Positions 52,689 to 60,687 of a stretch of DNA of 64,000 nucleotides are shown here, piece by piece. The position numbers and the translations under genes were made by a program. Under the pieces are notes generated by a model, which was not told the DNA's origin, searched no databases, and saw only the letters and a list, made by a program, of their open reading frames with translations. Position 1 is the stretch's first letter; the number at the start of each line of letters is the position of its first letter. The stretch comes from CABZJG01 sp902512685 (GTDB taxonomy: Bacteria; Pseudomonadota; Alphaproteobacteria; Rhodobacterales; Rhodobacteraceae), in assembly GCA_051201605.1 (NCBI GenBank), contig CP179201.1:2046001-2110000 (forward strand), read 5' to 3'.

Positions 52689-52713
52689 CCAACGGGTAAT
52701 CCTGTTGGTTTTT
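52689..52713 (+). terminator. Rho-independent terminator
   Basis: CCAACGGG-TAAT-CCTGTTGG forms an 8-bp stem (one G-U) with a 4-base loop, followed by TTTTTCATTT. It may be the original guaA terminator, now separated from guaA by the insert. Confidence 0.75.
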
Positions 52714-52987
52714 CATTTATATTAGAAATATGACCCTCTCCCTTTGGCCTTGCCCGCCCCAATAGGGGCACCACAGGATCAGATAGGGGTATAAAGCAAC
52801 AAAAGTCGCAAGCTATATCACGAAGTTGCGGCAGGTTGAGGTATTGGTTGGGCATGGTATGGCTCAGATCACATAAAAAGACTGATCAGAAGCAGCGCAC
52901 AGCAAAATTAAACGCTGATCTGTAAAACCAACCGATTTGAGAACTGTAAACAAATCATAAAACTCGCTTAGGACAGGTTTACAACCA

Positions 52988-53026
52988 TTGACACTCCAAC
53001 CTATACTTAAGAATATACTTATATTC
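52988..53026 (+). promoter_or_regulatory. Promoter with overlapping inverted repeat
   Basis: TTGACA (52988-52993), 17 bases, then GAATAT (53011-53016). The -10 region is the left arm of GAATAT-ACTT-ATATTC (53011-53026), a perfect 6-bp inverted repeat that could be a repressor site. It serves the Wzz-like gene, whose start is 167 bases further on, leaving a long leader. Confidence 0.5.
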
Positions 53027-53049
53027 TATTGCGCTATTTGGATTGCAAA

Positions 53050-53250
53050 ATGAACGATTTATCCGTCAGTCCTCCTCGTACCCAAGTGCGAAAAAATTAT
53101 AGCTTAGGGGCTATAATTTTTGTCACTTTCATCGTGATCGGATGCACAACATCGCTCTGCGCTCTGGGCGCAGCTATAATTAGAGGTTTTTATTGCCGGA
53201 AACAGCCACGCGCCATGATGACGAAATTAACTTGTTCGAGCTTTTTGTAA
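53050..53250 (+). CDS. Possible small membrane protein / leader ORF
   Basis: 66 codons with a hydrophobic segment (YSLGAIIFVTFIVIGCTTSLCALGAAII, about 18-45, given here in parts: SLGAIIFVTF and SLCALGAAII) directly behind the promoter. It overlaps the Wzz-like gene by 58 bases in another frame, and its ribosome binding site is poor. It may be a leader peptide or chance. Confidence 0.25.
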   Translation: MNDLSVSPPRTQVRKNYSLGAIIFVTFIVIGCTTSLCALGAAIIRGFYCRKQPRAMMTKLTCSSFL

Positions 53251-54326
53251 CACTTTGGAAAGGCAAGTGGCTGATCCTCACAGCAATGTTTGGCGCAATA
53301 ATTTTAGGGATGCTTTATTCAGTGTCATTGCCAAACAGCTATTCCGGAACGACCTTTGTCAGGGCGGCTCAACCCTCTGCCTTTACCCGTTATGCATTTC
53401 TTTCTGAAATCATTGGAAAAAATGATTTTTCTTATAAAATTAGCCGTGAATTTATATTCAATGCTTTTATTTCAGAGTTCAACGATCTGGAAGAAGTGAT
53501 AAAAACCCTGCGCAGTGATGAATTTGTCGTTCAAAAACTGTCAGAGGTTGAAGCAGAAAAACAAGCAAACGTTTTGATATCCCTGGCCAAGCAATTCCAG
53601 ATAATCCTGCCACAGCAAAATGAAAAAAATCCGGAATTACGGTTTAAATGGCATGACCCAGAAACCGGTAAACAACTATTTGAAACATCGCTTCAACTGG
53701 TTCTGGCCAATGTAAAAGCGACGCTTGCCAAAGATATTGATCAATATGCACTGGGGGCTCAAAGTAAACTGAACATTAAAATTGAAAATGCTGTCCTGAA
53801 AAAGGAAATAATTAAAGAAGGCATACGTCTGGCTGACAAACAGAGGCTGCTGTTTTTGACAGAACAGGCCACCATCGCAAGGGAATTGGGGGTAGCAAGT
53901 AATTTTTTAGAGGGAAATGAACAGCTTAACATGTCTGCAAGCGGTGTTTCACTAAGCGTTCAATCTTCTTCACGCCCGTTTTACATGCATGGCTATATAG
54001 CCATTGAAAAGGAAATAGCTTCAATTCAAGCCCGCTCGCGCGAGGACAGGCTCGCACTTAGCAAAGAATATGCAAAGGTTGAGCAAGAAATTTACGGGTT
54101 GAAAAACGATGCTTCTGTTGCCCGGCTTTTAGCAGCGCAGCAGATGATTAACATCGACGACCCAGGGCGATGGGTTTTATTTAACCTTAATCTGGCCGAG
54201 ATAACACCAAACAAAAAAACCAACCTTACCCTTGCATTATCCGCGGTGTTGGGCGCGATGATAGGGGCATTTTTTGCTTTGATGCGCAGCGCTTTTCGTA
54301 AGCGCAAAGCCACCCATGATGTTTAG
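53193..54326 (+). CDS. Wzz/FepE-like polysaccharide chain-length determinant protein
   Basis: 377 residues. DDEINLFELFVTLWKGKW at about 9-26 followed by a membrane segment (about 26-46) is the Wzz N-terminal hallmark; long coiled-coil-prone helices fill the middle, and a second membrane segment (about 345-364) precedes a basic C-terminus. Such inner-membrane proteins set O-antigen or capsule chain length. The TTG start at 53193 has AGAGG upstream and no ATG is near. No tyrosine kinase domain and no polysaccharide genes adjoin it, so the partner system is elsewhere. Confidence 0.8.
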   Translation: MPETATRHDDEINLFELFVTLWKGKWLILTAMFGAIILGMLYSVSLPNSYSGTTFVRAAQPSAFTRYAFLSEIIGKNDFSYKISREFIFNAFISEFNDLEEVIKTLRSDEFVVQKLSEVEAEKQANVLISLAKQFQIILPQQNEKNPELRFKWHDPETGKQLFETSLQLVLANVKATLAKDIDQYALGAQSKLNIKIENAVLKKEIIKEGIRLADKQRLLFLTEQATIARELGVASNFLEGNEQLNMSASGVSLSVQSSSRPFYMHGYIAIEKEIASIQARSREDRLALSKEYAKVEQEIYGLKNDASVARLLAAQQMINIDDPGRWVLFNLNLAEITPNKKTNLTLALSAVLGAMIGAFFALMRSAFRKRKATHDV

Positions 54327-54441
54327 TCAAAAGTGTGCCGAGCCCTACAGGGACCAGCATTGAAATCATCGGGCTTGCCACCTTAGAAGAATCTTGTTTT
54401 AATACTATCAAATACGGAACTGAGAACGTTCAAAATATATT

Positions 54442-54642
54442 ATGATACGATTTTTTATATCCTTGAGTTTATTTGCGTTTCTCTGCGCCTGCAGTGAAAT
54501 ACCCCCAAAATCATCCTGCGTTGATCCGTTTATAGAAAAGTTCAAATGTGATACCGAACTTCCCTGTACTGAACCGGCATCGCCCTCAGGCCCTCCAAAG
54601 GTTTTTACCGAATGGTCCCAAGAATTTGACTTTGAAAATTAA
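54442..54642 (+). CDS. Small predicted lipoprotein
   Basis: 66 residues. The signal peptide MIRFFISLSLFAF leads to the lipobox L14-C15-A16-C17, so Cys17 would be lipidated. The remainder has four further cysteines (SSCVDPFIEKFKC and LPCTEP) and ends in acidic residues. It lies 115 bases after the Wzz-like gene on the same strand and may be co-transcribed. No family recognised. Confidence 0.55.
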   Translation: MIRFFISLSLFAFLCACSEIPPKSSCVDPFIEKFKCDTELPCTEPASPSGPPKVFTEWSQEFDFEN

Positions 54643-54705
54643 TGTCACCAGCAGACCGGCGAAGGCCGAAAAGAGCAAAAGCATATAAGTAATTTTAGGC
54701 CCTCA

Positions 54706-54924
54706 ATGAAGCAGTCCATATCTGAAACTAACCGTATTTCAAGCCTTGAAGTGGTGCGCGGCTTTGCCTTACTGGGTATTTTATTGGTAAATATCCTTGG
54801 CTTTGGCGCTATTTCAGCGCTGGCCTTCAACCCGCCATTAGGGCTTTTACCGCCCAGTGACATCTGGACCTGGGGGGCCGTTGAACCCGCCTCCAAATCA
54901 GGCGGTATACATCAGGGGTTTTAG
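54706..54924 (+). pseudogene. Truncated DUF418 membrane protein gene
   Basis: 72 codons. RISSLEVVRGFALLGILLVNILGFG (residues 10-34) is the characteristic start of DUF418 proteins, which are normally around 400 residues with many membrane segments. Resemblance stops near residue 55 and a stop codon follows; nothing of the remaining domain is left before mltG. It is probably a deletion remnant. Confidence 0.7.
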
Positions 54925-54967
54925 ATTAGGCGTTTTTACTATCCCAGAGGCACGCCTAATTCTTTTT
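54925..54967 (+). terminator. Terminator-like inverted repeat overlapping mltG 3' end
   Basis: ATTAGGCG (54925-54932) and CGCCTAAT (54953-54960) are perfect 8-bp complements with a 20-base loop, followed by TCTTTTTG on the plus strand. It would end plus-strand transcripts from the Wzz-like region before they run into mltG. Confidence 0.45.
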
Positions 54968-56110
54968 GCGCTCGGCTTCAATTGCCCGCCATTTTGCTAC
55001 ATTTTTGTTGTGATCTTTAAGATTGGTGGCAAAGGCATGCCCGCCCTGCCCGTCAGCCACAAAATAGAGAAATTTCGTATCGGCGGGATTAAGCGCGGCG
55101 CGTATACTGTCGCGGCCTGGGTTGGCAATCGGGGTTGGCGGCAAACCGCGATATAGATATGTGTTCCACGGCGTGTCCTTTTTAAGCTCACTGCGCCGCA
55201 ATCCGCGCCCGAGAGCCGCTTTTCCCTCGGTCAACCCATAGATCACAGTCGGGTCGGTTTGTAGCGCAATGCCGCGCTTTAAACGGTTTACGAACACGCT
55301 AGCAACCTGATCGCGCTCCGCAGCAAGTGCCGTTTCCTTTTCAATGATCGATGCAAGGATAAGCGCCTCTTGCGGCGCAGTCAGCGGAAGATCTTCGGCG
55401 CGGGTTTCCCACGCTTCGATTAAAATCGCCTCTTGGGCGGCCATCATCCGGTTCAGCACGGATTGCCGGCCTTCGCCTTGCCGGACCTCATAGCTTTCCG
55501 GCGCGATAGATCCCTCCTCTGGGATATCAACCAAATTTCCTGCGAGCGTTTCTATTTCGCTTAGAGACTGCACAACCTGCCAGGATGTCACGCCTTCTGC
55601 CAAAGCTATTCTATGGCGGGTCCCACTGCGCGCATTTACGTCGGTAAAGACCTCTGGAGCATCCTCGCCCTGCTGAAAGTTGGCCCGCTCGACCAGTGTT
55701 TCTGTGGCCGGATCCAATTCGCGAATTTGAACCATGGTTTTGTTGATCCCAATCCGATAAACAATTTCGGTGCCGCAGGTATTGGCACCGCCGCGGGTTA
55801 CGATGTCGGCAATTTGCACCATTGAGACCGATTTCGGAATTAGAAAGCTGCCCGCTTTAAGCTGTTCTGTGCGGTCCTGATATTCAACGCCGATGCGAAA
55901 CAGCGCCGCATTTGAAACTGCGCCTCTGTCCTCAAGGCTTTGCGAAAGCACGCGCATGTTTGAGCCGCGATCAATACGTAAACAAATGGCTTCTGCCAAA
56001 GGTCCTGCCCCGGAATAGGTGGATTTCCCCCACACCACCAAACCGCCCAAAAGCAACAGGGCCAGCCCCATAAACGTAAGAAGGTTAGAGGCTGCGCTGC
56101 GCCACATCAC
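54956..56110 (-). CDS. mltG: Endolytic murein transglycosylase
   Basis: 384 residues, YceG-like family. One N-terminal membrane anchor (about 11-29), a LysM-like region, and the catalytic domain with ASIIEKETAL (catalytic Glu) and NTYLYRGLPPTPIANPGRDSIRAALNP (given in part). It cleaves nascent glycan strands and may set their length. Its start overlaps the fabF stop by four bases. Confidence 0.94.
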   Translation of the reverse strand: MMWRSAASNLLTFMGLALLLLGGLVVWGKSTYSGAGPLAEAICLRIDRGSNMRVLSQSLEDRGAVSNAALFRIGVEYQDRTEQLKAGSFLIPKSVSMVQIADIVTRGGANTCGTEIVYRIGINKTMVQIRELDPATETLVERANFQQGEDAPEVFTDVNARSGTRHRIALAEGVTSWQVVQSLSEIETLAGNLVDIPEEGSIAPESYEVRQGEGRQSVLNRMMAAQEAILIEAWETRAEDLPLTAPQEALILASIIEKETALAAERDQVASVFVNRLKRGIALQTDPTVIYGLTEGKAALGRGLRRSELKKDTPWNTYLYRGLPPTPIANPGRDSIRAALNPADTKFLYFVADGQGGHAFATNLKDHNKNVAKWRAIEAERKKN

Positions 56111-57366
56111 TCAACGCGGCCCAAGGCCAGACATGCGTTGGTGCCGCCAAATCCAAAAGAATTGGAGAGCGCCACATCAATTTTGCGGTCCCGCTTTTGA
56201 TTGGCAGCCAGATCAATTGCGGTTTCTACCGCAGGATTGCCTAAATTAATCGTCGGCGGCGCCACCTGGTCGCGAATGGCCAAAATACTAAAGATCGCTT
56301 CTATTGCCCCGGCAGCGCCAAGCAGATGCCCGGTCGAGGATTTGGTGGAACTCATGGTCAGCTGCGCAGCCGCCGGCCCCATCATACGTTCAACAGCGGC
56401 CAATTCGATCACATCGGCCATGGTCGATGTGCCATGGGCATTGATATAATCCACCGCTGATGGCTCTAAGCCCGCTTTGGCCAAGGCCGCCCGCATGGCG
56501 CGTTCACCGCCCTCACCGTCCTCTGAGGGCGCGGTGATATGATAGGCATCACCCGACAGGCCATAGCCCAACACTTCGGCGTATATTTTGGCGCCGCGGG
56601 CGCGTGCATGATCATAGTCTTCCAGCACCACAATACCGCTGCCTTCACCCATCACGAACCCATCACGACCCTCGTCATAGGGCCGCGATGCGGTTTCAGG
56701 CGCATCTACGCGCTTGGTGGACAGCGCTTTGCAAGCATTAAAACCGGCGATCCCAATCTCTGAGATGGCCGCCTCGGCGCCGCCAGCGATCATCACATCG
56801 GCATCATTGGTCATAATCAGCCGCGCGGCATCCCCAATGGCATGCGCCCCAGTTGAACAGGCGGTCACAACCGAATGGTTCGGCCCTTTAAAGCCGTAAC
56901 GAATACTGACCTGGCCAGAAATGAGGTTGATCAGCGCTCCGGGAATAAAGAACGGCGAGACCCGACGCGGGCCTCGTTCATGAATCAGAAGCGCGGTTTC
57001 TGCGATGGAATTTAATCCACCAATTCCCGAGCCAATCATCACACCTGTGCGCAAGCGGCTCTGCTCGTCTTCGGGCATCCAACCAGAATCTCTGACGGCC
57101 TGCTCTGCAGCGGCAATGCCATAAAGGATGAAGTCATCTACTTTACGGCGCTCTTTTGGCTGCATCCAGTCATCTGAATTGAAACTGCCGTCTGTTCCGT
57201 CGCCCAAAGGCACTTCGCAGGCATATTTAGTTGCCACGCGATCCGCGTCAAAGCGCGTGATTAACCCTGCGCCCGACTGCCCATTCAATAGACGTTTCCA
57301 GCTGGCTTCCACTCCGCTAGCCAGAGGTGTCACCAATCCAAGACCTGTAATTACCACACGACGCAT
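56107..57366 (-). CDS. fabF: 3-oxoacyl-ACP synthase II
   Basis: 419 residues. Condensing-enzyme triad: Cys170 (VTACSTGAH), His in NAHGTST and His in SSTGHLLGAAGAIE. It elongates acyl-ACP with malonyl-ACP, including the temperature-sensitive unsaturated step. It follows acpP on the minus strand after a terminator-like hairpin, and overlaps mltG. Confidence 0.96.
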   Translation of the reverse strand: MRRVVITGLGLVTPLASGVEASWKRLLNGQSGAGLITRFDADRVATKYACEVPLGDGTDGSFNSDDWMQPKERRKVDDFILYGIAAAEQAVRDSGWMPEDEQSRLRTGVMIGSGIGGLNSIAETALLIHERGPRRVSPFFIPGALINLISGQVSIRYGFKGPNHSVVTACSTGAHAIGDAARLIMTNDADVMIAGGAEAAISEIGIAGFNACKALSTKRVDAPETASRPYDEGRDGFVMGEGSGIVVLEDYDHARARGAKIYAEVLGYGLSGDAYHITAPSEDGEGGERAMRAALAKAGLEPSAVDYINAHGTSTMADVIELAAVERMMGPAAAQLTMSSTKSSTGHLLGAAGAIEAIFSILAIRDQVAPPTINLGNPAVETAIDLAANQKRDRKIDVALSNSFGFGGTNACLALGRVE

Positions 57367-57502
57367 GGGCCTATCCCTTTTTAACTATCTTGTTGCCTTG
57401 CTCATAGCGTGAGTTGCCCTGAAGGGGCAAGAGTAGCTTTTCTATACACTGGGTAATCTTTTAAGGTATCAGTCTGTAATTTGAAAGAAAGTCCGCAGCG
57501 GA

Positions 57503-57534
57503 ATACAAAAACCCCTGCCGAATGTGACAGGGGC
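57503..57534 (-). terminator. Terminator after acpP
   Basis: On the minus strand GCCCCTG...CAGGGG forms a stem with a 10-base loop, followed by TTTTTGTATT. It lies 25 bases after the acpP stop and should end or attenuate transcription before fabF, raising acpP mRNA relative to fabF. Confidence 0.75.
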
Positions 57535-57558
57535 TTACTCAGATTTTAACGAAATGGG

Positions 57559-57792
57559 TTACGCGGCTTCGCCGATAAATTTAACTGCATCGCCAAACGT
57601 CTGGATATTCTCAGCGGCATCATCAGGAATTTCAATTCCAAACTCTTCTTCGAACGCCATCACCAATTCAACAGTGTCCAAGCTGTCAGCGCCCAGATCA
57701 TCAATGAAAGATGCGTTTTCGACTACTTTATCTTCTTCAACGCCCAAATGCTCTACAACAATCTTTTTTACGCGGTCTGCAATATCGCTCAT
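57559..57792 (-). CDS. acpP: Acyl carrier protein
   Basis: 77 residues, highly acidic. Ser37 in GADSLDTVEL is the 4'-phosphopantetheine attachment site. Central carrier of fatty-acid synthesis. The start at 57792 (MSDIADRVKK) is fixed by homology. The 276 bases between it and fabG show no convincing gene; one minus-strand frame there encodes a hydrophobic stretch but lacks a good start. Confidence 0.97.
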   Translation of the reverse strand: MSDIADRVKKIVVEHLGVEEDKVVENASFIDDLGADSLDTVELVMAFEEEFGIEIPDDAAENIQTFGDAVKFIGEAA

Positions 57793-58068
57793 TGTTTGGT
57801 CCTCATATTCATTAGGCTTTCGCCAATTTCTACCAGCCCAAAGGACTGTCACACTGGCCTTATGGGCCGCTCATTGAGCCTTAAATACAGGCTCGACCCG
57901 ATCAGTGCAACTGCTCCTGCCGGAATAACTGCGCCGCCTATAACACAGCTTTTGGTTTTGGCAAACGTTTTCGCGCAAAGAAGTTGTATATAGTTCGCAT
58001 AAATGCGGCTCCCGGCTATAAATGACTTCTGTGCAGCACGGCAAAGCTCCCCGCTAAACGCCAACGCT

Positions 58069-58806
58069 TTATAGCATCGCCATACCGCCGTTGATATGCA
58101 GAGTGGTTCCGGTGACATATCCCGCCTCGGCGCTGGCCAGATACAGAACAGCGGCGGCGATCTCATCGGCATCGCCCATCCGTCCGGCAGGAATTTGCCC
58201 CATAATCGCAGCTTTTTGATCATCGGTCAGCTTATCAGTCATCGCCGTTGTGATAAAACCGGGTGCCACAGCATTGACGGTAATGCCGCGACTTGCCACT
58301 TCGGCAGCAAGCGATTTTGACATGCCCACCATACCCGCCTTTGAGGCCGCATAATTGCCCTGACCCGGATTGCCTGTGGCGCCCACCACTGAACTGACAT
58401 TGATAATCCGCCCCCAGCGCGCCTTCATCATGCCGCGCAGCACGCCTTTGCACATCTTCATGGTCGCGGTCAGGTTAACATCAATCACGCTTTGCCATTC
58501 GTCATCGGACATTCGCATAAACAAATTGTCGCGTGTGATCCCGGCATTGTTGACCAAAACGTCTACCCCGCCCAGAACCTCCGCCGCCTGTTTCGGCAGC
58601 GCTTCTACCGCCTGCATATCACTGAGATTACACAGCAAAACATGCGCATTGGGCCCCAGTTCTGCGGCCAAAGCTTCAAGTGGCTCGCTGCGGGTTCCGC
58701 TCAACGCCACACTTGCGCCAGCGGCGTGTATCTGGCGCGCAATTGCGCCGCCTATACCACCAGATGCACCAGTTATAAGTGCTTTTTTACCATTTAGATC
58801 AAACAT
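58069..58806 (-). CDS. fabG: 3-oxoacyl-ACP reductase
   Basis: 245 residues; SDR fold with TGASGGIG at 12-19, NNAG at 86-89, and Ser139, Tyr152, Lys156. Reduces 3-oxoacyl-ACP with NADPH. It is nine bases downstream of fabD on the same strand. Confidence 0.96.
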   Translation of the reverse strand: MFDLNGKKALITGASGGIGGAIARQIHAAGASVALSGTRSEPLEALAAELGPNAHVLLCNLSDMQAVEALPKQAAEVLGGVDVLVNNAGITRDNLFMRMSDDEWQSVIDVNLTATMKMCKGVLRGMMKARWGRIINVSSVVGATGNPGQGNYAASKAGMVGMSKSLAAEVASRGITVNAVAPGFITTAMTDKLTDDQKAAIMGQIPAGRMGDADEIAAAVLYLASAEAGYVTGTTLHINGGMAML

Positions 58807-58815
58807 TTGTGCTCC

Positions 58816-59754
58816 TTAATTCAAGCTATCTAATGCGCCTGATACATCCTCGGGCTGGGCTATATTACGACAAGCAATATCCCGGTTGATGCGCCGCACC
58901 ATACCGCTTAGGGCTTTGCCCGCACCAATTTCCCATATCTCGCTCACCCCGTTGGCCAACATCCACTCAACCGATTCCCGCCACCGCACTGATCCGGTGA
59001 TTTGCTCGATTAACAAGCCGCAGATTTCGTCCGGGTCGGCAACCGCTTCAGCTCTGACATTGGCCACAACGGGCACTTTTGGCGCGGCAATGGTAACGGA
59101 TGCCAAGGCGTCTTGCATCGCGTCTGCAGCAGGCGCCATCAAAGCGCAGTGAAACGGCGCACTGACCGGTAAAAGAACCGCTCGCTTTGCGCCTTTTTCC
59201 TTGGCCAGATCAACCGCACGCTCAACAGCCGCTTTATGGCCGGAAACCACAACCTGACCCGGATCATTATCATTGGCGGCTTGACATACTTCACCTTGGG
59301 CGGCCGCTTCGGCCACCTCTTGTGCAGTTTCAAAATTGAGCCCCAGCAATGCTGCCATAGCCCCGACCCCGACTGGCACCGCTGCTTGCATAGCGCGCCC
59401 GCGCGCGCGCAGCAAACGCGCCGCATCCCCAACGCTTAAGGCGCCCGCGATGGCAAGAGCAGAATATTCACCCAAGGAATGCCCGGCAACATAGTCGGCA
59501 TTTTCAATGCTCGCACCAGACGCCTCAAGTGCGCGAAAGGCAGCCAAAGACGTTGCCATCAACGCAGGCTGGGCATTTTCAGTCAGGGTTAGGCTGTCTA
59601 GATCGCCCTCCCAGATCAACCCACTTAGATCAAATCCCAAAGCTTCATCGACTTCTTCGAAAACTGCTTTTGCTTCGGGAAAGGCCTCTGCCAGACCTTT
59701 TCCCATTCCAATGCTCTGCGCCCCCTGCCCGGGACATACAAATGCGCGTGCCAA
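58816..59754 (-). CDS. fabD: Malonyl-CoA:ACP transacylase
   Basis: 312 residues from a TTG start. Ser93 in GHSLGEYSAL is the nucleophile; the histidine partner is in PFHCALM. It loads malonyl groups on ACP. The TTG at 59754 is chosen because TTGGAGG precedes it at six bases and it gives MARAFVCPGQGAQ, the usual N-terminus; no ATG is available nearby. Confidence 0.95.
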   Translation of the reverse strand: MARAFVCPGQGAQSIGMGKGLAEAFPEAKAVFEEVDEALGFDLSGLIWEGDLDSLTLTENAQPALMATSLAAFRALEASGASIENADYVAGHSLGEYSALAIAGALSVGDAARLLRARGRAMQAAVPVGVGAMAALLGLNFETAQEVAEAAAQGEVCQAANDNDPGQVVVSGHKAAVERAVDLAKEKGAKRAVLLPVSAPFHCALMAPAADAMQDALASVTIAAPKVPVVANVRAEAVADPDEICGLLIEQITGSVRWRESVEWMLANGVSEIWEIGAGKALSGMVRRINRDIACRNIAQPEDVSGALDSLN

Positions 59755-59897
59755 ATGTGCCTCCAATTTTATGTATCGTTGCCATCAGATACCCAAGCCA
59801 GCACCTCGGCGCAATGGTTTTAGCACAGGAATGAAATGGTTGCCTGATCATGGCTTTGCTGTTTGCCAAATTCGGCAGCGCAGCTTTGAGACCGAGA

Positions 59898-60593
59898 TTA
59901 ATCTTTGTCCAGAAGAACGGCACGCGATTTTGACATAAACTCCCGCCGCAGCAAAACACCAACCGTTATTATAGTCGCAGCCATCAGCGCCCATGGGCCA
60001 ACCAGCCAAGCAATAGACGCAATAGAAAAATAAATCGCCCGCAAGCCGCGATTGTAGCTTCGGGCCGCGGTTATATTAACCTCGCCTGCCTTGCGCGACA
60101 TTGCCAGGCTTTGAGGGTCTTCCGGTTCATTGGGCACAGCCGCCATTAAAATGGCGCAATAGCCAAACAGCCGATGCGACCAGACAAATTTCAAAAAGGC
60201 GTTCGTGACCAAAAGTAACGTCAGCAACAGCTTCATTTCCCAAACCCAGTCAGAGGCGGGGTTCAAGCTTAGATCATCGGCCACGTCGATCAATTTATCA
60301 GCATTGCCGATAAGTGCCAAAACACCCCCTGTGGCCAGCATAGTGGTAGAGGCAAAAAATGCCGTGCCTTGGCGCAATCCATTGAGAACCTGTGCATCGA
60401 AAATGCGCACGTCACGCGCAGCCATATGGCGCATCCAGCTGCGTCTGTGCTCAGCCATTAATTGCGAGACTGATGGATGGGAGACTGGTGCATTTTCGAT
60501 CAGCAGCCCAATGAAAACATAACACACAAGAATCAAGCCAACAGCGCTTAAGTCCCAATTTGAAAATACGGTTAGTCGATTAATCCAATCCAT
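59898..60593 (-). CDS. DUF599 family membrane protein
   Basis: 231 residues with four or five hydrophobic segments, consistent with DUF599. Motifs include MAEHRRSWMRHMAARDVRIFD (in part) after the first membrane segment and ARSYNRGLRAIYFSIA later. I take ATG 60593 (MDWINRL); an earlier in-frame start would extend 26 residues without support. Function unknown. Confidence 0.8.
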   Translation of the reverse strand: MDWINRLTVFSNWDLSAVGLILVCYVFIGLLIENAPVSHPSVSQLMAEHRRSWMRHMAARDVRIFDAQVLNGLRQGTAFFASTTMLATGGVLALIGNADKLIDVADDLSLNPASDWVWEMKLLLTLLLVTNAFLKFVWSHRLFGYCAILMAAVPNEPEDPQSLAMSRKAGEVNITAARSYNRGLRAIYFSIASIAWLVGPWALMAATIITVGVLLRREFMSKSRAVLLDKD

Positions 60594-60687
60594 GGCCTTG
60601 TTTAGTCTGTTGTTGCCCGCTTGCCAATTGAAGAAATCGAGACCGAAGCTGACCAGCCTCGGCTTTCGCATGAGGCGCTGACAGACC

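Larger units (their letters stand above)
52626..53049. other. Non-coding stretch after the island
   Basis: No convincing gene. It holds a terminator (52689-52713), about 270 bases with no recognisable feature, and a promoter (52988-53016). A 61-codon minus-strand frame at 52673-52855 has no family resemblance that I recognise and runs across the terminator. Confidence 0.5.

Noticed and set aside
52673..52855. 61-codon minus-strand frame after the guaA insert, considered as an integrase remnant
   Set aside because: No recombinase motif (R...H-x-x-R...Y) is visible and it runs through the terminator hairpin.
57849..58223. Minus-strand frame between acpP and fabG with a hydrophobic stretch
   Set aside because: Its first half is fabG DNA in another frame and there is no good start codon or ribosome binding site for the remainder. 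A short membrane peptide cannot be fully excluded.
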